64,000 nt of DNA from an uncultured Caulobacterales bacterium (GTDB lineage: Bacteria; Pseudomonadota; Alphaproteobacteria; Caulobacterales; Caulobacteraceae). Both the position numbers and the translations under genes were made by a program. This document shows, in pieces, positions 17,469-26,249 of this stretch (positions are counted from its first letter, which is position 1; the number at the start of each line of letters is the position of its first letter). The notes beneath the pieces are model-generated. The model was not told the DNA's origin. It worked only from the letters and a program-made list of their open reading frames with translations, and made no database searches. The DNA lies in contig CAILTK010000038.1 of the NCBI GenBank assembly GCA_903837135.1, positions 32,190-96,189 on the forward strand, read 5' to 3'.

Positions 17469-18637
17469 AGCTTCCCACGCCGGACGAGCGCGGCGACCTG
17501 CTCAAGGACCGGCAAAGGCGCAAGATGGCGCGATCGGCGCAGACCTACGTACGGGGCGCCACCGTTCAGTTCTATGATTGGTTGACCCAGGACGGTCGGG
17601 CCCTCCCCGAGGGCCCTCCCGTGTGGATCTGCGGCGACTGCCACTACGGCAACCTCGGCCCTGTGGCCAACGCCAAGGGCGAGGTCGCCATCCAGATCCG
17701 CGACCTCGATCAGACGGTGGTCGGCAATCCGGCGCACGACCTGATCCGGCTGGCTTTCTCCTTGGCCAGTGCGGCGCGGGGCTTTGATCTGCCGGGGATC
17801 ACCACCGCCCGGCTCGTGGAGCAGGCCGTGGAGGGCTATATCGCCGCCCTCGTCGCCGAAGCGGGAGAGGCGCAAGACAAGCCGCCCCTCATCAAGGGGC
17901 TGCTGCGCGAGTCCAAGCAGCGCAGCTGGCGGCACCTGGCGCGCGAGCGGATCAAGGACCTCGAGCCGTCCATTCCGCTCGGCAAACGGTTCTGGCCGCT
18001 CGGCAAGGACGAACGCGGCGCTCTGGGGGAACTGGTCGAGGACGCCCGGATCCGCGACCTGATCACCGGCCTGCATTCCCGTCCCAGCGATGCGGATATC
18101 AAGCTGGTCGACGCCGCCTACTGGGTGAAAGGCTGCAGTTCGCTGGGGTTGATGCGCTTCGCCGTGCTGGTGGAGATCGGGGACGGCAAGACCGCCCAGC
18201 TCAGCCTCGTCGACGTCAAGGAGGCGACCCGCGCCAGCGCGCCGCGGTCGGCCGACCACCCGACCCCGCGCGACAACGGCGAGCGGGTGGTCGAAGGCGC
18301 CAGACACCTGGCGCCCTTCCTTGGCCAGCGAATGGCGTCCGGGCGGGTGCTGGGTAAATCGGTCTTCGTGCGCGAACTGTTGCCGCAGGACCTGAAGCTC
18401 GAGATCGACGCCCTGGAGCCGGAAGAAGCCGTCACGGTCGGAGGCTTCCTGGCGGGCGTGGTCGGGCGCGCGCACGGGCGGCAGATGTCCAGAGAGGACC
18501 GCCAGGCCTGGGCCAAGACCCTGGGCGAGGGCCGCTCCAAGACCCTCGACGCCCCGTCCTGGCTCTGGCGCAGCGTGGTCGACCTCATGGGCAGCCACGA
18601 AGCGGCCTACCTCGACCACTGCCGCCAGTTCGCGTGA
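17465..18637 (+). CDS. DUF2252-family protein (kinase/phosphotransferase-like)
   Basis: It has 390 residues. The family signature is clear: ICGDCHYGNLGPVANAKG followed by IQIRDLDQTVVGNPAHDL. This resembles the catalytic and metal-binding loops (HGDxHxxN, then DxD) of aminoglycoside-phosphotransferase-like enzymes, and a KGCSSLG/KEAT segment follows. No substrate is established for the family as far as I know. The TTG start at 17465 overlaps the preceding stop in the form TTGA, suggesting translational coupling; the first ATG is 20 codons in (17525). It is cytoplasmic. Confidence 0.85.
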   Translation: MKLPTPDERGDLLKDRQRRKMARSAQTYVRGATVQFYDWLTQDGRALPEGPPVWICGDCHYGNLGPVANAKGEVAIQIRDLDQTVVGNPAHDLIRLAFSLASAARGFDLPGITTARLVEQAVEGYIAALVAEAGEAQDKPPLIKGLLRESKQRSWRHLARERIKDLEPSIPLGKRFWPLGKDERGALGELVEDARIRDLITGLHSRPSDADIKLVDAAYWVKGCSSLGLMRFAVLVEIGDGKTAQLSLVDVKEATRASAPRSADHPTPRDNGERVVEGARHLAPFLGQRMASGRVLGKSVFVRELLPQDLKLEIDALEPEEAVTVGGFLAGVVGRAHGRQMSREDRQAWAKTLGEGRSKTLDAPSWLWRSVVDLMGSHEAAYLDHCRQFA

Positions 18638-18659
18638 GCGGCGGGCGCGCAGGGAGGAT

Positions 18660-19292
18660 CTATTCGGTACTCTTCAGCACCTTCGCCACCTCCGCGGCCA
18701 GCCGGGCGGCGATGATCTTCACGCCGGCGGCGTTGGGATGCAGGCCGTCGGCCTGCTTGAGGGCGATCTTGTCCTCGACCCCCTCGAGCAGGTGGCCGGC
18801 CAGGGCGACATGCTCCTGGCGGGCGACGGCGGGGAAGACCGCGTCGAAGGACCGGCCGTAGGCGCCGGACCCCGCCCGCGGCGTCGCGCTGCCGGTCAGG
18901 ACCACGCGAATGTGGCGCGCCTTGAGCCGGCGGACGATCGCCACAAGGTTGGCCTGCACGCGCTTGGGGTCGACAGACTGCAGATAGTCGTTGGCGCCGA
19001 GCTCGACCACGCAGACCCGGGTGTCTGGCTCGACGCTGAAATCGACCCGCGCCAGGCCGCCGGCGGTGGTGTCGCCTGAAACGCCGGCGCCGCGCACCAC
19101 CGCGTCGACACCCACCGCCTTCAGCGCGGCCTGCAGCTGAGCGGGGGCGGCCTGGCTCTCCGGCAGCCCCAGACCGGCGGTGATCGAGTCGCCGAGGATG
19201 GTGACCACCGGCGCGGCCTTCGGAGGCGGGGGCGCGGCGGCCGCCGGCATGGCGCAGAGCAGGGCGGCGATGGCGGCGAGCGATCGGATCAT
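18660..19292 (-). CDS. tesA: Periplasmic GDSL arylesterase/thioesterase I (TesA)
   Basis: SGNH hydrolase of 210 residues with a Sec signal peptide (MIRSLAAIAALLCAMPAAAA). All blocks are present: GDSITAGLG (nucleophile Ser), the Gly of GVSGDT, GAND, and DGLHPNAAG (catalytic Asp and His). It hydrolyses short acyl esters and thioesters in the periplasm. It is divergent from an ABC transporter gene pair in the same arrangement as tesA-ybbA-ybbP of E. coli, which strengthens the naming. Confidence 0.93.
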   Translation of the reverse strand: MIRSLAAIAALLCAMPAAAAPPPPKAAPVVTILGDSITAGLGLPESQAAPAQLQAALKAVGVDAVVRGAGVSGDTTAGGLARVDFSVEPDTRVCVVELGANDYLQSVDPKRVQANLVAIVRRLKARHIRVVLTGSATPRAGSGAYGRSFDAVFPAVARQEHVALAGHLLEGVEDKIALKQADGLHPNAAGVKIIAARLAAEVAKVLKSTE

Positions 19293-19339
19293 GTCACCCT
19301 ATGTATGCCTCCTAGACCCCCGCGCCATAAGGCTCCCGT

Positions 19340-20017
19340 ATGACCGACCCCGCCGTGTTGGCGCTGAACGCCGTCGGCCTGATCCTGCCCTCGTCCGCGG
19401 GCCCGGTGACCATCCTGCAGGGCGCGGACCTTTCGGTGTTTCCGGGCGAGCTGGTCTCGATCGTCGGACCGTCGGGGTCCGGCAAGTCGTCGCTGATCGC
19501 CGTCGCGGCGGGTCTCGAGCAGCCGACCTCGGGCGAGGTTCGCCTGTTCGGTGAGAGTCTGACCGCGCTCGACGAGGACGGCCGGGCGCGCCTGCGCCGG
19601 GGCCGGGCGGCGCTGGTGTTCCAGTCCTTTCACCTCCTGCCCAACATGACCGCGCTCGAGAACGTGTCCGCCCCGCTCGAGATCGCCCGCCGCGCCAGGG
19701 CCGCCTCGATCGCCCGCGACTGGCTCGGCCGCGTCGGCCTGTCCCACCGGCTCGATCACTATCCGCACCAGCTGTCGGGCGGAGAGCAGCAGAGGGTGGC
19801 GCTGGCCCGAGCCCTGGCGATCGAACCGGCCTTGCTGTTCGCCGACGAACCCACTGGCAACCTCGACCAGGCCACCGGGGCCCAGGTGGCCGACCTGATG
19901 TTCGACCTTCTGGCCGACACCGGCGCGGCCATGGTGCTGGTCACCCACGACGACGCCCTCGCCGCGCGCACCCGGCGCAAGCTCATGATGTCGGGCGGCA
20001 GGCTGAGCCCGGCATGA
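19340..20017 (+). CDS. ybbA: ABC transporter ATP-binding protein (YbbA/LolD-like)
   Basis: It has 225 residues. Walker A is GPSGSGKSSL, the Q-loop follows in VFQSFHLLPNMTAL, the signature is LSGGEQQR, and Walker B is LLFADEPTGNLD with the H-loop in LVTHDD. It belongs to the MacB/LolD/FtsE-type group that powers FtsX-like permeases. It overlaps the permease gene by 4 bases (ATGA). It probably acts on lipids or lipoproteins in the envelope; the substrate is not established. Confidence 0.93.
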   Translation: MTDPAVLALNAVGLILPSSAGPVTILQGADLSVFPGELVSIVGPSGSGKSSLIAVAAGLEQPTSGEVRLFGESLTALDEDGRARLRRGRAALVFQSFHLLPNMTALENVSAPLEIARRARAASIARDWLGRVGLSHRLDHYPHQLSGGEQQRVALARALAIEPALLFADEPTGNLDQATGAQVADLMFDLLADTGAAMVLVTHDDALAARTRRKLMMSGGRLSPA

Positions 20018-22524
20018 GCCTCGCCCTGCTGTTCGCCCGCCGGGAGCTCCGTTCCGGCGTGGCCGGCTTTCGCATCTTCCTGGCCTGTCTGGCCCTCGGG
20101 GTCGCGGCCCTGGCGGCCGCCGGCTCGACGGCGGAGGCCTTCCGCGAGGGCCTCGCGTCGCAGTCGCGCGCGATCCTCGGCGGCGACGTCGCCGTGTCGG
20201 TGCAGGGCCGACGGTTCAATCCGCTCGAGGAGGCCGCGTTCGCCCGGCTTGGCCGCACCACAAAGAGCTTCGGGGTCCGCGCCATGGCCGACGCGCCGGG
20301 CGGCCGCCGGCTGGTGGAGGTGCGCGGGGTCGACGACGCCTATCCGCTCGCCGGACATGTCGACCTGAGGGGGGCGGCCAGCGTGCAGGAGGCGACCCGG
20401 ACGGCGGACGGGGCGCCGGGCGCGGCAGTCGAACCCGAACTCCTGGACCGGCTGCATCTCGGCGTCGGCCAGAGGCTGCTGATCGGCGACCAGGCCTTCA
20501 TCGTGCGCGCGGTCCTGGTCAGCGAACCGGACCGGCTCGGCCGCGGCTTCTCGCTCGGGCCGGGGGTGTTGGTGTCGCGCAGGGTGCTCGAGGCCTCCGG
20601 CCTGCTCGGCGCCGACGCCCTGTTCGGGGAGACCATCCGCATCGCCCTGCCGCCGGAGGCCAAGCCCGCCGCCGTGGCGCGCGCCCTGACCAAGGCCTTC
20701 CCGCAGGGCGGTTTCCGCGCGCGGGGCCGCAACCAGGCGGCGGCCGGGCTCGACCGGCTGATCGACCAGCTGGAGTTCTTTCTGGGCTTCATCGGTCTGG
20801 CCGCCCTGCTGGCCGGCGGCCTCGGCGTGTCGAGCGCGGTCTCGACCTATCTCGAGGCGCGAAAGCCTTCGATCGCCGTCTTGAAGGCCCTGGGCGCCGA
20901 CGGCGTGCTGATCCGCAATCTCTACCTGATCCAGATCGGCGCCCTCGCCACGCTCGGGATCGGCATCGGTCTCGCCCTCGGCGCGGCTTCACCGTTCCTC
21001 CTGGGCTGGATCGCCCGCAACCGGCTGCCCGTGCCGGTGCTGTTCGCGATCTATCCCCTGCCTCTCGTCAAGGCCGGCGTGTTCGGCCTGCTCGCCGCCG
21101 CAGCCTTCAGCCTCCTGCCGCTGGCGCGGGCGCGCACCACGCCGCCGTCTTCCCTGTTCCGCCGCGACCTGGCCGGGCGGGTCGGTTTCGGCCTCGAGAC
21201 CGTGGGGCTGGCCGTGGCGGCGGCAGGCCTCGTGATCCTCACCCTGGTCACCGCGCCGAGCCCGCTCGTGGCCGGCGTCCTGATCGGCGGCGTGCTGTCC
21301 GGTTTCGGCCTTTTGTGGCTGATCGGACGGGGCGCGACCGCGCTGGCGGCGCGCCTGAGGCGCTTCACCCACGGCGCGATCCGCATCGGCCTGGCCAACC
21401 TGTCGGGGCCCGGATCGGCCGCGCGCACCGCTTCACCGTCGATCGGCTTCGGCGTGGCCCTCCTGACCGCCGTGGTGCTTATCCAGTCGAGCCTCCTGGC
21501 CGAGGTGACCGAGACCGCGCCCCGCACCGCTCCGTCGATGGTGTTCACCCAGATCCCCTACGAACAGACCGCCGCCTTCGACGCGGACATGCGCACGGTG
21601 ATGGGACCGCTGACTCCCGATCGCTACCGCCGCTATCCCTTCGCCACCGGGCGGATCACCCGCATCGCCGGCGCGCCGGTCGATCCCGCGAAGATCGACC
21701 GCGGCCATCGCTGGGCCTTCGATCAGGACATCACCATCTCCTCCATCGGCCCGGCGCCGACCGACGCGGACCTCACCGCGGGCGCCTGGTGGCCGGCGGA
21801 CTACGCGGGGCCGCCCGAGGTCGTTCTCGACACGGAGATCGCCCAGGCCGCCCGGCTCAAGGTCGGCGACACGATCACCGTGTCGCTGCTGGGCCGCGCG
21901 CTCGACGTCCGCATCGCGGCTCTGCGCAAGGTCGAGTTCAGCCGGTTCGGGGCCAGCTTCCCGATCATTGTCGATCCCGCGGCGCTCAGGGGGGCCAACC
22001 TGCGCAACATCGCCATCGCCAGGACCACTCCGGCGCAGGAGGCGGCGATCCTGTCCCGGCTCGGCCGCGACTTCGCCGGCGTGAACGTGATCAGCGTGCG
22101 CGAGCAGCTCGAGGCCGCCACCCGGATCTTCAACCAGCTGGCCTGGGCGGTGCGGGGCGCCGCCGCGGTGGCGTCCCTGGCCGGGCTGCTGGTGCTGATC
22201 GGCGCGGTGGCCTCCACGGCCCAGGCGCGGGCGCGGGAGGCGGCGATCCTGAAGGTGCTGGGCTCGGGCCGGTTTCAGATCCTGGCCGCCTACTGCGTCG
22301 AGTACGGCGTGGTCGGCCTGATCGCCGGCCTGGCGGGCGTGCTTCTGGGCGCGGCGGCCGCCTGGCCGATCGTCACCCGGGTGTTCGAGACCCATTTCGC
22401 CATCGACTGGGCCGGGATCGTCGGGGTGCTGGCGCTGGTCAGCGCCGTCGGCGCCGGCGCCGGCGGGGTCGCCGCCTTCACCGCCCTGGCGCGACGTCCG
22501 GCGCCGGTGTTGCGGGCGGGTTGA
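20014..22524 (+). CDS. ybbP: FtsX-type ABC permease (YbbP-like)
   Basis: It has 836 residues and the layout of YbbP: one N-terminal TM helix, a large periplasmic domain (residues about 40-240), a first FtsX four-helix core (FFLGFIGLAALLAGGLGVSS onward), a second periplasmic part (about 480-690) and a C-terminal FtsX core (AAAVASLAGLLVLIGAVAST onward). It partners the ATPase at 19340 through a translationally coupled overlap. It is thought of as a mechanotransmission-type exporter or extractor of envelope lipids or proteins; the actual cargo is unknown. Confidence 0.92.
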   Translation: MSLALLFARRELRSGVAGFRIFLACLALGVAALAAAGSTAEAFREGLASQSRAILGGDVAVSVQGRRFNPLEEAAFARLGRTTKSFGVRAMADAPGGRRLVEVRGVDDAYPLAGHVDLRGAASVQEATRTADGAPGAAVEPELLDRLHLGVGQRLLIGDQAFIVRAVLVSEPDRLGRGFSLGPGVLVSRRVLEASGLLGADALFGETIRIALPPEAKPAAVARALTKAFPQGGFRARGRNQAAAGLDRLIDQLEFFLGFIGLAALLAGGLGVSSAVSTYLEARKPSIAVLKALGADGVLIRNLYLIQIGALATLGIGIGLALGAASPFLLGWIARNRLPVPVLFAIYPLPLVKAGVFGLLAAAAFSLLPLARARTTPPSSLFRRDLAGRVGFGLETVGLAVAAAGLVILTLVTAPSPLVAGVLIGGVLSGFGLLWLIGRGATALAARLRRFTHGAIRIGLANLSGPGSAARTASPSIGFGVALLTAVVLIQSSLLAEVTETAPRTAPSMVFTQIPYEQTAAFDADMRTVMGPLTPDRYRRYPFATGRITRIAGAPVDPAKIDRGHRWAFDQDITISSIGPAPTDADLTAGAWWPADYAGPPEVVLDTEIAQAARLKVGDTITVSLLGRALDVRIAALRKVEFSRFGASFPIIVDPAALRGANLRNIAIARTTPAQEAAILSRLGRDFAGVNVISVREQLEAATRIFNQLAWAVRGAAAVASLAGLLVLIGAVASTAQARAREAAILKVLGSGRFQILAAYCVEYGVVGLIAGLAGVLLGAAAAWPIVTRVFETHFAIDWAGIVGVLALVSAVGAGAGGVAAFTALARRPAPVLRAG

Positions 22525-22596
22525 TCCCAGCGGAGTTGGCTTGCGCGGCGACGCGGGGCGCCGCACCGTGCGGCGACGCCTGGAGGGAAAGTCGAC

Positions 22597-23535
22597 ATGT
22601 TGGGAACCGTTCTGGCCGTGGCCCTCGCTGCGGCCGCCCAGGCCTCACCGCCAGCGCCGGCCGCGCCGCTCCAGACCTCGCCGGCGGTCAATCCGTTCGC
22701 GGTGCAGTTCGATCTGCCGTCGGCCATCACCGGGCGCACCTACAGGATCTATGTGAGCCGGCCGCTGGGGCCCACGCCGAAAGCCGGCTGGCCGGTGGTC
22801 TATGTGCTCGACGCCGACGTCACCTTCGCAAGCCTCTCCGCGCAGATGGTCATGCGCACGGCCGGCGGCGACGGCGGCGCCCTCCTGGTGGGTGTGGCCT
22901 ATCCCAATGCGATGGCGACCCTGACGCTCAGGACCCGCGACCTCACGCCCTCGCAGCCCAGCGCCGACGCGCAGGCGATCGGCGAGCTGAAGCCCAAGCC
23001 CGAGGACTTCGGCGGCGGCGAGGCGTTCCACCGGTTCATGATCGAGGAACTGCGGCCGCGCATCGCCGCCGCCTACCCGGTGGATCCCGCCGACCAGACG
23101 CTGATGGGCTATTCGCTGGGCGGCCTGTTCACCCTGGGTGTTTTGTTCCATCATCCCGAGGCCTACCGCACCTATGTGGCCGGCAGCCCGTCGATCTGGT
23201 GGAACAGCCGCGAAGTGCTGGCCGGCGAAGCGGGGTTCGCCGCGGCCGTCCGCGCCGGCAAGGTCGCGCCACGCATTCTGATCACCTCCGACGCCTGGGA
23301 GCAGGACCCGGCGCCTCAGGCCCTGCCCCCCGCGGGACCCAAGCGGGACGCGCAGCTGAAGGAACTGGCGAGCGCGCGCATGGTCGACAATGCGCGGGAC
23401 CTCGCCGGTCGTCTCGCCGCCCTGCCGGGGCGGGACGGCTATAGGGTGCGCTATGTGCTGTTTCCCGAGGAGACGCACAACACGGGCATTCCGGCGGCTT
23501 CGAACCGTGGCCTGGTGTTCGCGCTCACGCCGTGA
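22597..23535 (+). CDS. Exported alpha/beta-hydrolase (IroE/Fes-type esterase)
   Basis: It has 312 residues with a short hydrophobic N-terminus that looks like a signal peptide (ending near AAQA-SPP). The nucleophile elbow is GYSLGG, and the late His is in PEETHNTG. The YVLDAD segment and overall layout match the putative esterase family (PF00756) that includes IroE and other siderophore esterases. It could hydrolyse siderophores or other esters in the periplasm. GGAGGGAAAG precedes the ATG. No siderophore receptor is adjacent. Confidence 0.85.
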   Translation: MLGTVLAVALAAAAQASPPAPAAPLQTSPAVNPFAVQFDLPSAITGRTYRIYVSRPLGPTPKAGWPVVYVLDADVTFASLSAQMVMRTAGGDGGALLVGVAYPNAMATLTLRTRDLTPSQPSADAQAIGELKPKPEDFGGGEAFHRFMIEELRPRIAAAYPVDPADQTLMGYSLGGLFTLGVLFHHPEAYRTYVAGSPSIWWNSREVLAGEAGFAAAVRAGKVAPRILITSDAWEQDPAPQALPPAGPKRDAQLKELASARMVDNARDLAGRLAALPGRDGYRVRYVLFPEETHNTGIPAASNRGLVFALTP

Positions 23536-23655
23536 GGAGTGGGGCGGGTCCTCGGTCACCCGATCGTCGTCGCCCCCGTCCTGCGTTTGACATCCAGCGA
23601 AACGGCGGTGGGATCGGAGGGGCAGCCGCCGGTGAACACTAAAGAAGCAAGGCGC

Positions 23656-25029
23656 TCAGCGCCCCATCCACCGGCCGATCTGCGCCCAGTGGCCGGGGTT
23701 GAGCGTCAAGGTCCCGCCGGGGTCAAAACGCAGCGTCAAAGGATAGCGGCCGGGAACGCTGAAGACCGCATCGCCGGCGGGCAGCAGCGCCACCGGGGAA
23801 GCCCGCGGGATGGCGAAGGCGTCCCGCCGCCCCACCGCCTGGGCGAACAGCCGCTCGCCCTGCCGGGACACGCGGATGCTTACCGAGGGGCTGAAGACAT
23901 ACTCGCCGGCGAAGGACTCCAGCGTCTCCGACTTTGGAGGCGGGCCGAACGCCGGCTTCGCCGCGACCGGTTGCTCGGGCACGGAGCTCAGGATCGCGTC
24001 CCACATGGTCTCCGCGGCGATCACGCCGACATCGACCGGCGCCAGGGCAGGGCCGCCCGCGGCAGGATCCAGCTCCTCGGTCGAGACCGCGTAGAGCACA
24101 TCGCCGTCGTCGACCGTGGCGAAGGGCTGGATCGCCCGACCCATGGACGAATGGACCTGGACAGCCAGCCGCTGCAGTTGGTCCCAGCTCATCTTCTGAT
24201 TGACCACCACCAGGCTGATGGTGGTGTTGCGTCCGCTGTGCGCCTGGCCCGCCGGCGGACCGGTCCATCCGCCCTGACGGCTCTGCGGCGCGCCGGCGAG
24301 GAGGTCCGAGGTCTTGAGCCCCTTGGGCCAGGTCGGATCGGGATAGCAGGCGGCGATGCGGCCCTCTCGGTCGGTCACCACGCCGAGAGCGTTGACCACC
24401 ACGAAGGCGGCGATCTTGACCGCCCCGACCTGCCGAAACGCGCCGCCCTGTCCGGAGTGCGCGGCGCAGCCGAAGTAGCCGCCGCTCATGGCGAACCGGC
24501 CGGCGCCTTCCCCGCCGAGCGCGAACACGCCCGGCCTGGCCGCCCGCAAGGCGGCCTGGGCCAGGGTCTTGTCGGGATAGACCTCGTTCAGTCGCCTGGC
24601 CCCGAGGTCATAGATGATCGCGCCGACCGATAGGGCGATGTCGTCGAACCCGCCGCCGCGTGCGCCGTCGTCCTTCAGCGCGGTGGCTACGGCCGTGGCG
24701 GCTTCGAGGCCGTACCAGGACCCTCCGGCGAAGACGACGGCGTCGAGTTCAGGCGTGTTGTAGCCCAGGCGCAGATAGTCGGTATTGACCGTGCCGGGCG
24801 CGCCGCCGCGCACGTCGACCGCCGCCAGGGCCTTTCTGGCGAAGTGGAAGACGGTGACGCCGGTCGGCCCCTCCGCGTACTCCCCCGTGCCGATGCTGAG
24901 CGCCGGCCAGTCGAACCGCAGCATGCGGTCGCCGGCGTTGAGCCTGGGCGTGAACGGTTGCTCCGCCGCCGCGGGCAGGGCGAGGACGAGGGCGAGGGCG
25001 GCGGCGATCCTGTGAAGCGGCGACGGCAA
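23656..25029 (-). CDS. Exported P1 (DmpA/BapA-type) self-processing aminopeptidase with C-terminal beta domain
   Basis: It has 457 residues and a signal peptide ending near LPAAA-EQ. It belongs to the S58 N-terminal-nucleophile family: the precursor cuts itself before a Ser or Thr, here most likely in SGRNTTISLVVV (Asn-Thr junction, about residue 265). Upstream are the family strands (PTGVTVFHF, VVFAGGSWYGLEAATAV). After the catalytic part a roughly 90-residue tail (from KSETLESFAGEYVFSPS) resembles a DUF3471-like beta domain usually attached to beta-lactamase-fold hydrolases. The tail is unusual here. It starts at TTG 25029 with GGAG upstream. It converges on the esterase gene at 22597. Confidence 0.85.
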   Translation of the reverse strand: MPSPLHRIAAALALVLALPAAAEQPFTPRLNAGDRMLRFDWPALSIGTGEYAEGPTGVTVFHFARKALAAVDVRGGAPGTVNTDYLRLGYNTPELDAVVFAGGSWYGLEAATAVATALKDDGARGGGFDDIALSVGAIIYDLGARRLNEVYPDKTLAQAALRAARPGVFALGGEGAGRFAMSGGYFGCAAHSGQGGAFRQVGAVKIAAFVVVNALGVVTDREGRIAACYPDPTWPKGLKTSDLLAGAPQSRQGGWTGPPAGQAHSGRNTTISLVVVNQKMSWDQLQRLAVQVHSSMGRAIQPFATVDDGDVLYAVSTEELDPAAGGPALAPVDVGVIAAETMWDAILSSVPEQPVAAKPAFGPPPKSETLESFAGEYVFSPSVSIRVSRQGERLFAQAVGRRDAFAIPRASPVALLPAGDAVFSVPGRYPLTLRFDPGGTLTLNPGHWAQIGRWMGR

Positions 25030-25169
25030 CGGCTGTTCTCCCTGGCGAGAGAGCGACGCTACACGGCGCGGGCGGCGATGCTATCCGCGAGGTCTTCGCG
25101 GGCCGCGGACTCCGGCCGGCGCCCGTGCAATCAGCGCCACGTGAGCGCGGGGGAGGCGTTGGGCGGGCC

Positions 25170-26183
25170 TCAGGCCGAAAGAGCCAATGGCTCAGCGCCC
25201 GTCGGCTGGGCGCCCATCGCCCGCATGCCGAGATCGGCCAGCAGGGCGCGGTCCTGGTCCTCGCCGGGCAGGGGCGTGGTCAGGAGCTTGCCGCCGATGA
25301 AGATCGAATTGGCCCCGGCCATCAGGCACAGGGCCTGCAGCTCCCGGCTCATGCCCTCGCGTCCGGCGGCCAGCCGCACCACCGAACGCGGGCAGAGGAT
25401 CCGGGCCACGGCGACGGTACGGACGAACTCCAGGCCGTCCAGCGGCGGGCTGTCTCCGAGCGGCGTGCCCGGGATGGGAACCAGGGCGTTGATCGGCAGG
25501 CTTTCGGGATGGACGGGCAGGGTGGCCAGGGCGTGCAGCAGGCCGGCGCGGTGGGCGCGGCTCTCGCCCATGCCGACGATGCCGCCGCAGCAGACGCTCA
25601 TGCCCGCCGCCCGCACATGCCCGAGAGTCTCCAGCCGATCGTCGTAGGTGCGGGTCGAGACCACGCGGGCGTAGTCCTCGGGCGCGGTGTCGAGGTTGTG
25701 GTTGTAGAAGTCCAGCCCCGCGGCCTTCAGCTCGGCCGCCTGCCGCGGCGTCAGCATGCCGAGGGTGGCGCAGGTCTCGAGGCCGAGCGCCTTCACGCCC
25801 GAGATCATCCGGGCCAGTTCGGGCAGGTCCCGGTCCTTGAGCTCGCGCCAAGCCGCGCCCATGCAGAAGCGCTGGGCCCCATGCGCCTTGGCGCGCGCCG
25901 CGTCGGCGATCACCGTCTCGGCCGCCATCAGCCTCGACGCCTTGAGGCCGGTGTCGAAATGGGCCGACTGGCTGCAGTAGCCGCAATCCTCGACACAGCC
26001 GCCGGTCTTCACCGACAGCAGCTGCGACAACTGCACCTCCGCCGGATCGAACGCCGCGCGATGCACCGCCATGGCCCGGAACATCAGCTCCGGCAGGGGC
26101 AGATCGAACAGAGCCTCCACCTCCGATCGGGTCCAGTCGTGGCGCGGCGTCGCCGCTTCGGAGGACTCGATCGACGTCAGCAT
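25170..26183 (-). CDS. bioB: Biotin synthase BioB
   Basis: Radical-SAM enzyme that inserts sulfur into dethiobiotin. It has 337 residues. The CVEDCGYC motif (CxxxCxxC) binds the 4Fe-4S cluster; KTGGC precedes it. The auxiliary 2Fe-2S ligands are represented by Cys in RFCMGA, CATLGM and [13 protein letters not shown], with Arg in [18 protein letters not shown] at 26183 is chosen because GGGAG lies 6 bases upstream. No other bio genes are nearby. The flanking acyl-CoA genes are on the same strand, 60 bases downstream of the preceding stop, so co-transcription is possible but probably coincidental. Confidence 0.96.
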   Translation of the reverse strand: MLTSIESSEAATPRHDWTRSEVEALFDLPLPELMFRAMAVHRAAFDPAEVQLSQLLSVKTGGCVEDCGYCSQSAHFDTGLKASRLMAAETVIADAARAKAHGAQRFCMGAAWRELKDRDLPELARMISGVKALGLETCATLGMLTPRQAAELKAAGLDFYNHNLDTAPEDYARVVSTRTYDDRLETLGHVRAAGMSVCCGGIVGMGESRAHRAGLLHALATLPVHPESLPINALVPIPGTPLGDSPPLDGLEFVRTVAVARILCPRSVVRLAAGREGMSRELQALCLMAGANSIFIGGKLLTTPLPGEDQDRALLADLGMRAMGAQPTGAEPLALSA

Positions 26184-26249
26184 ACGCAACTCCCGGCGTG
26201 GAAGCCGACGCCCTAGCAGACCGGCCCGGGGCCTGGGAAGGCGGCGCGT

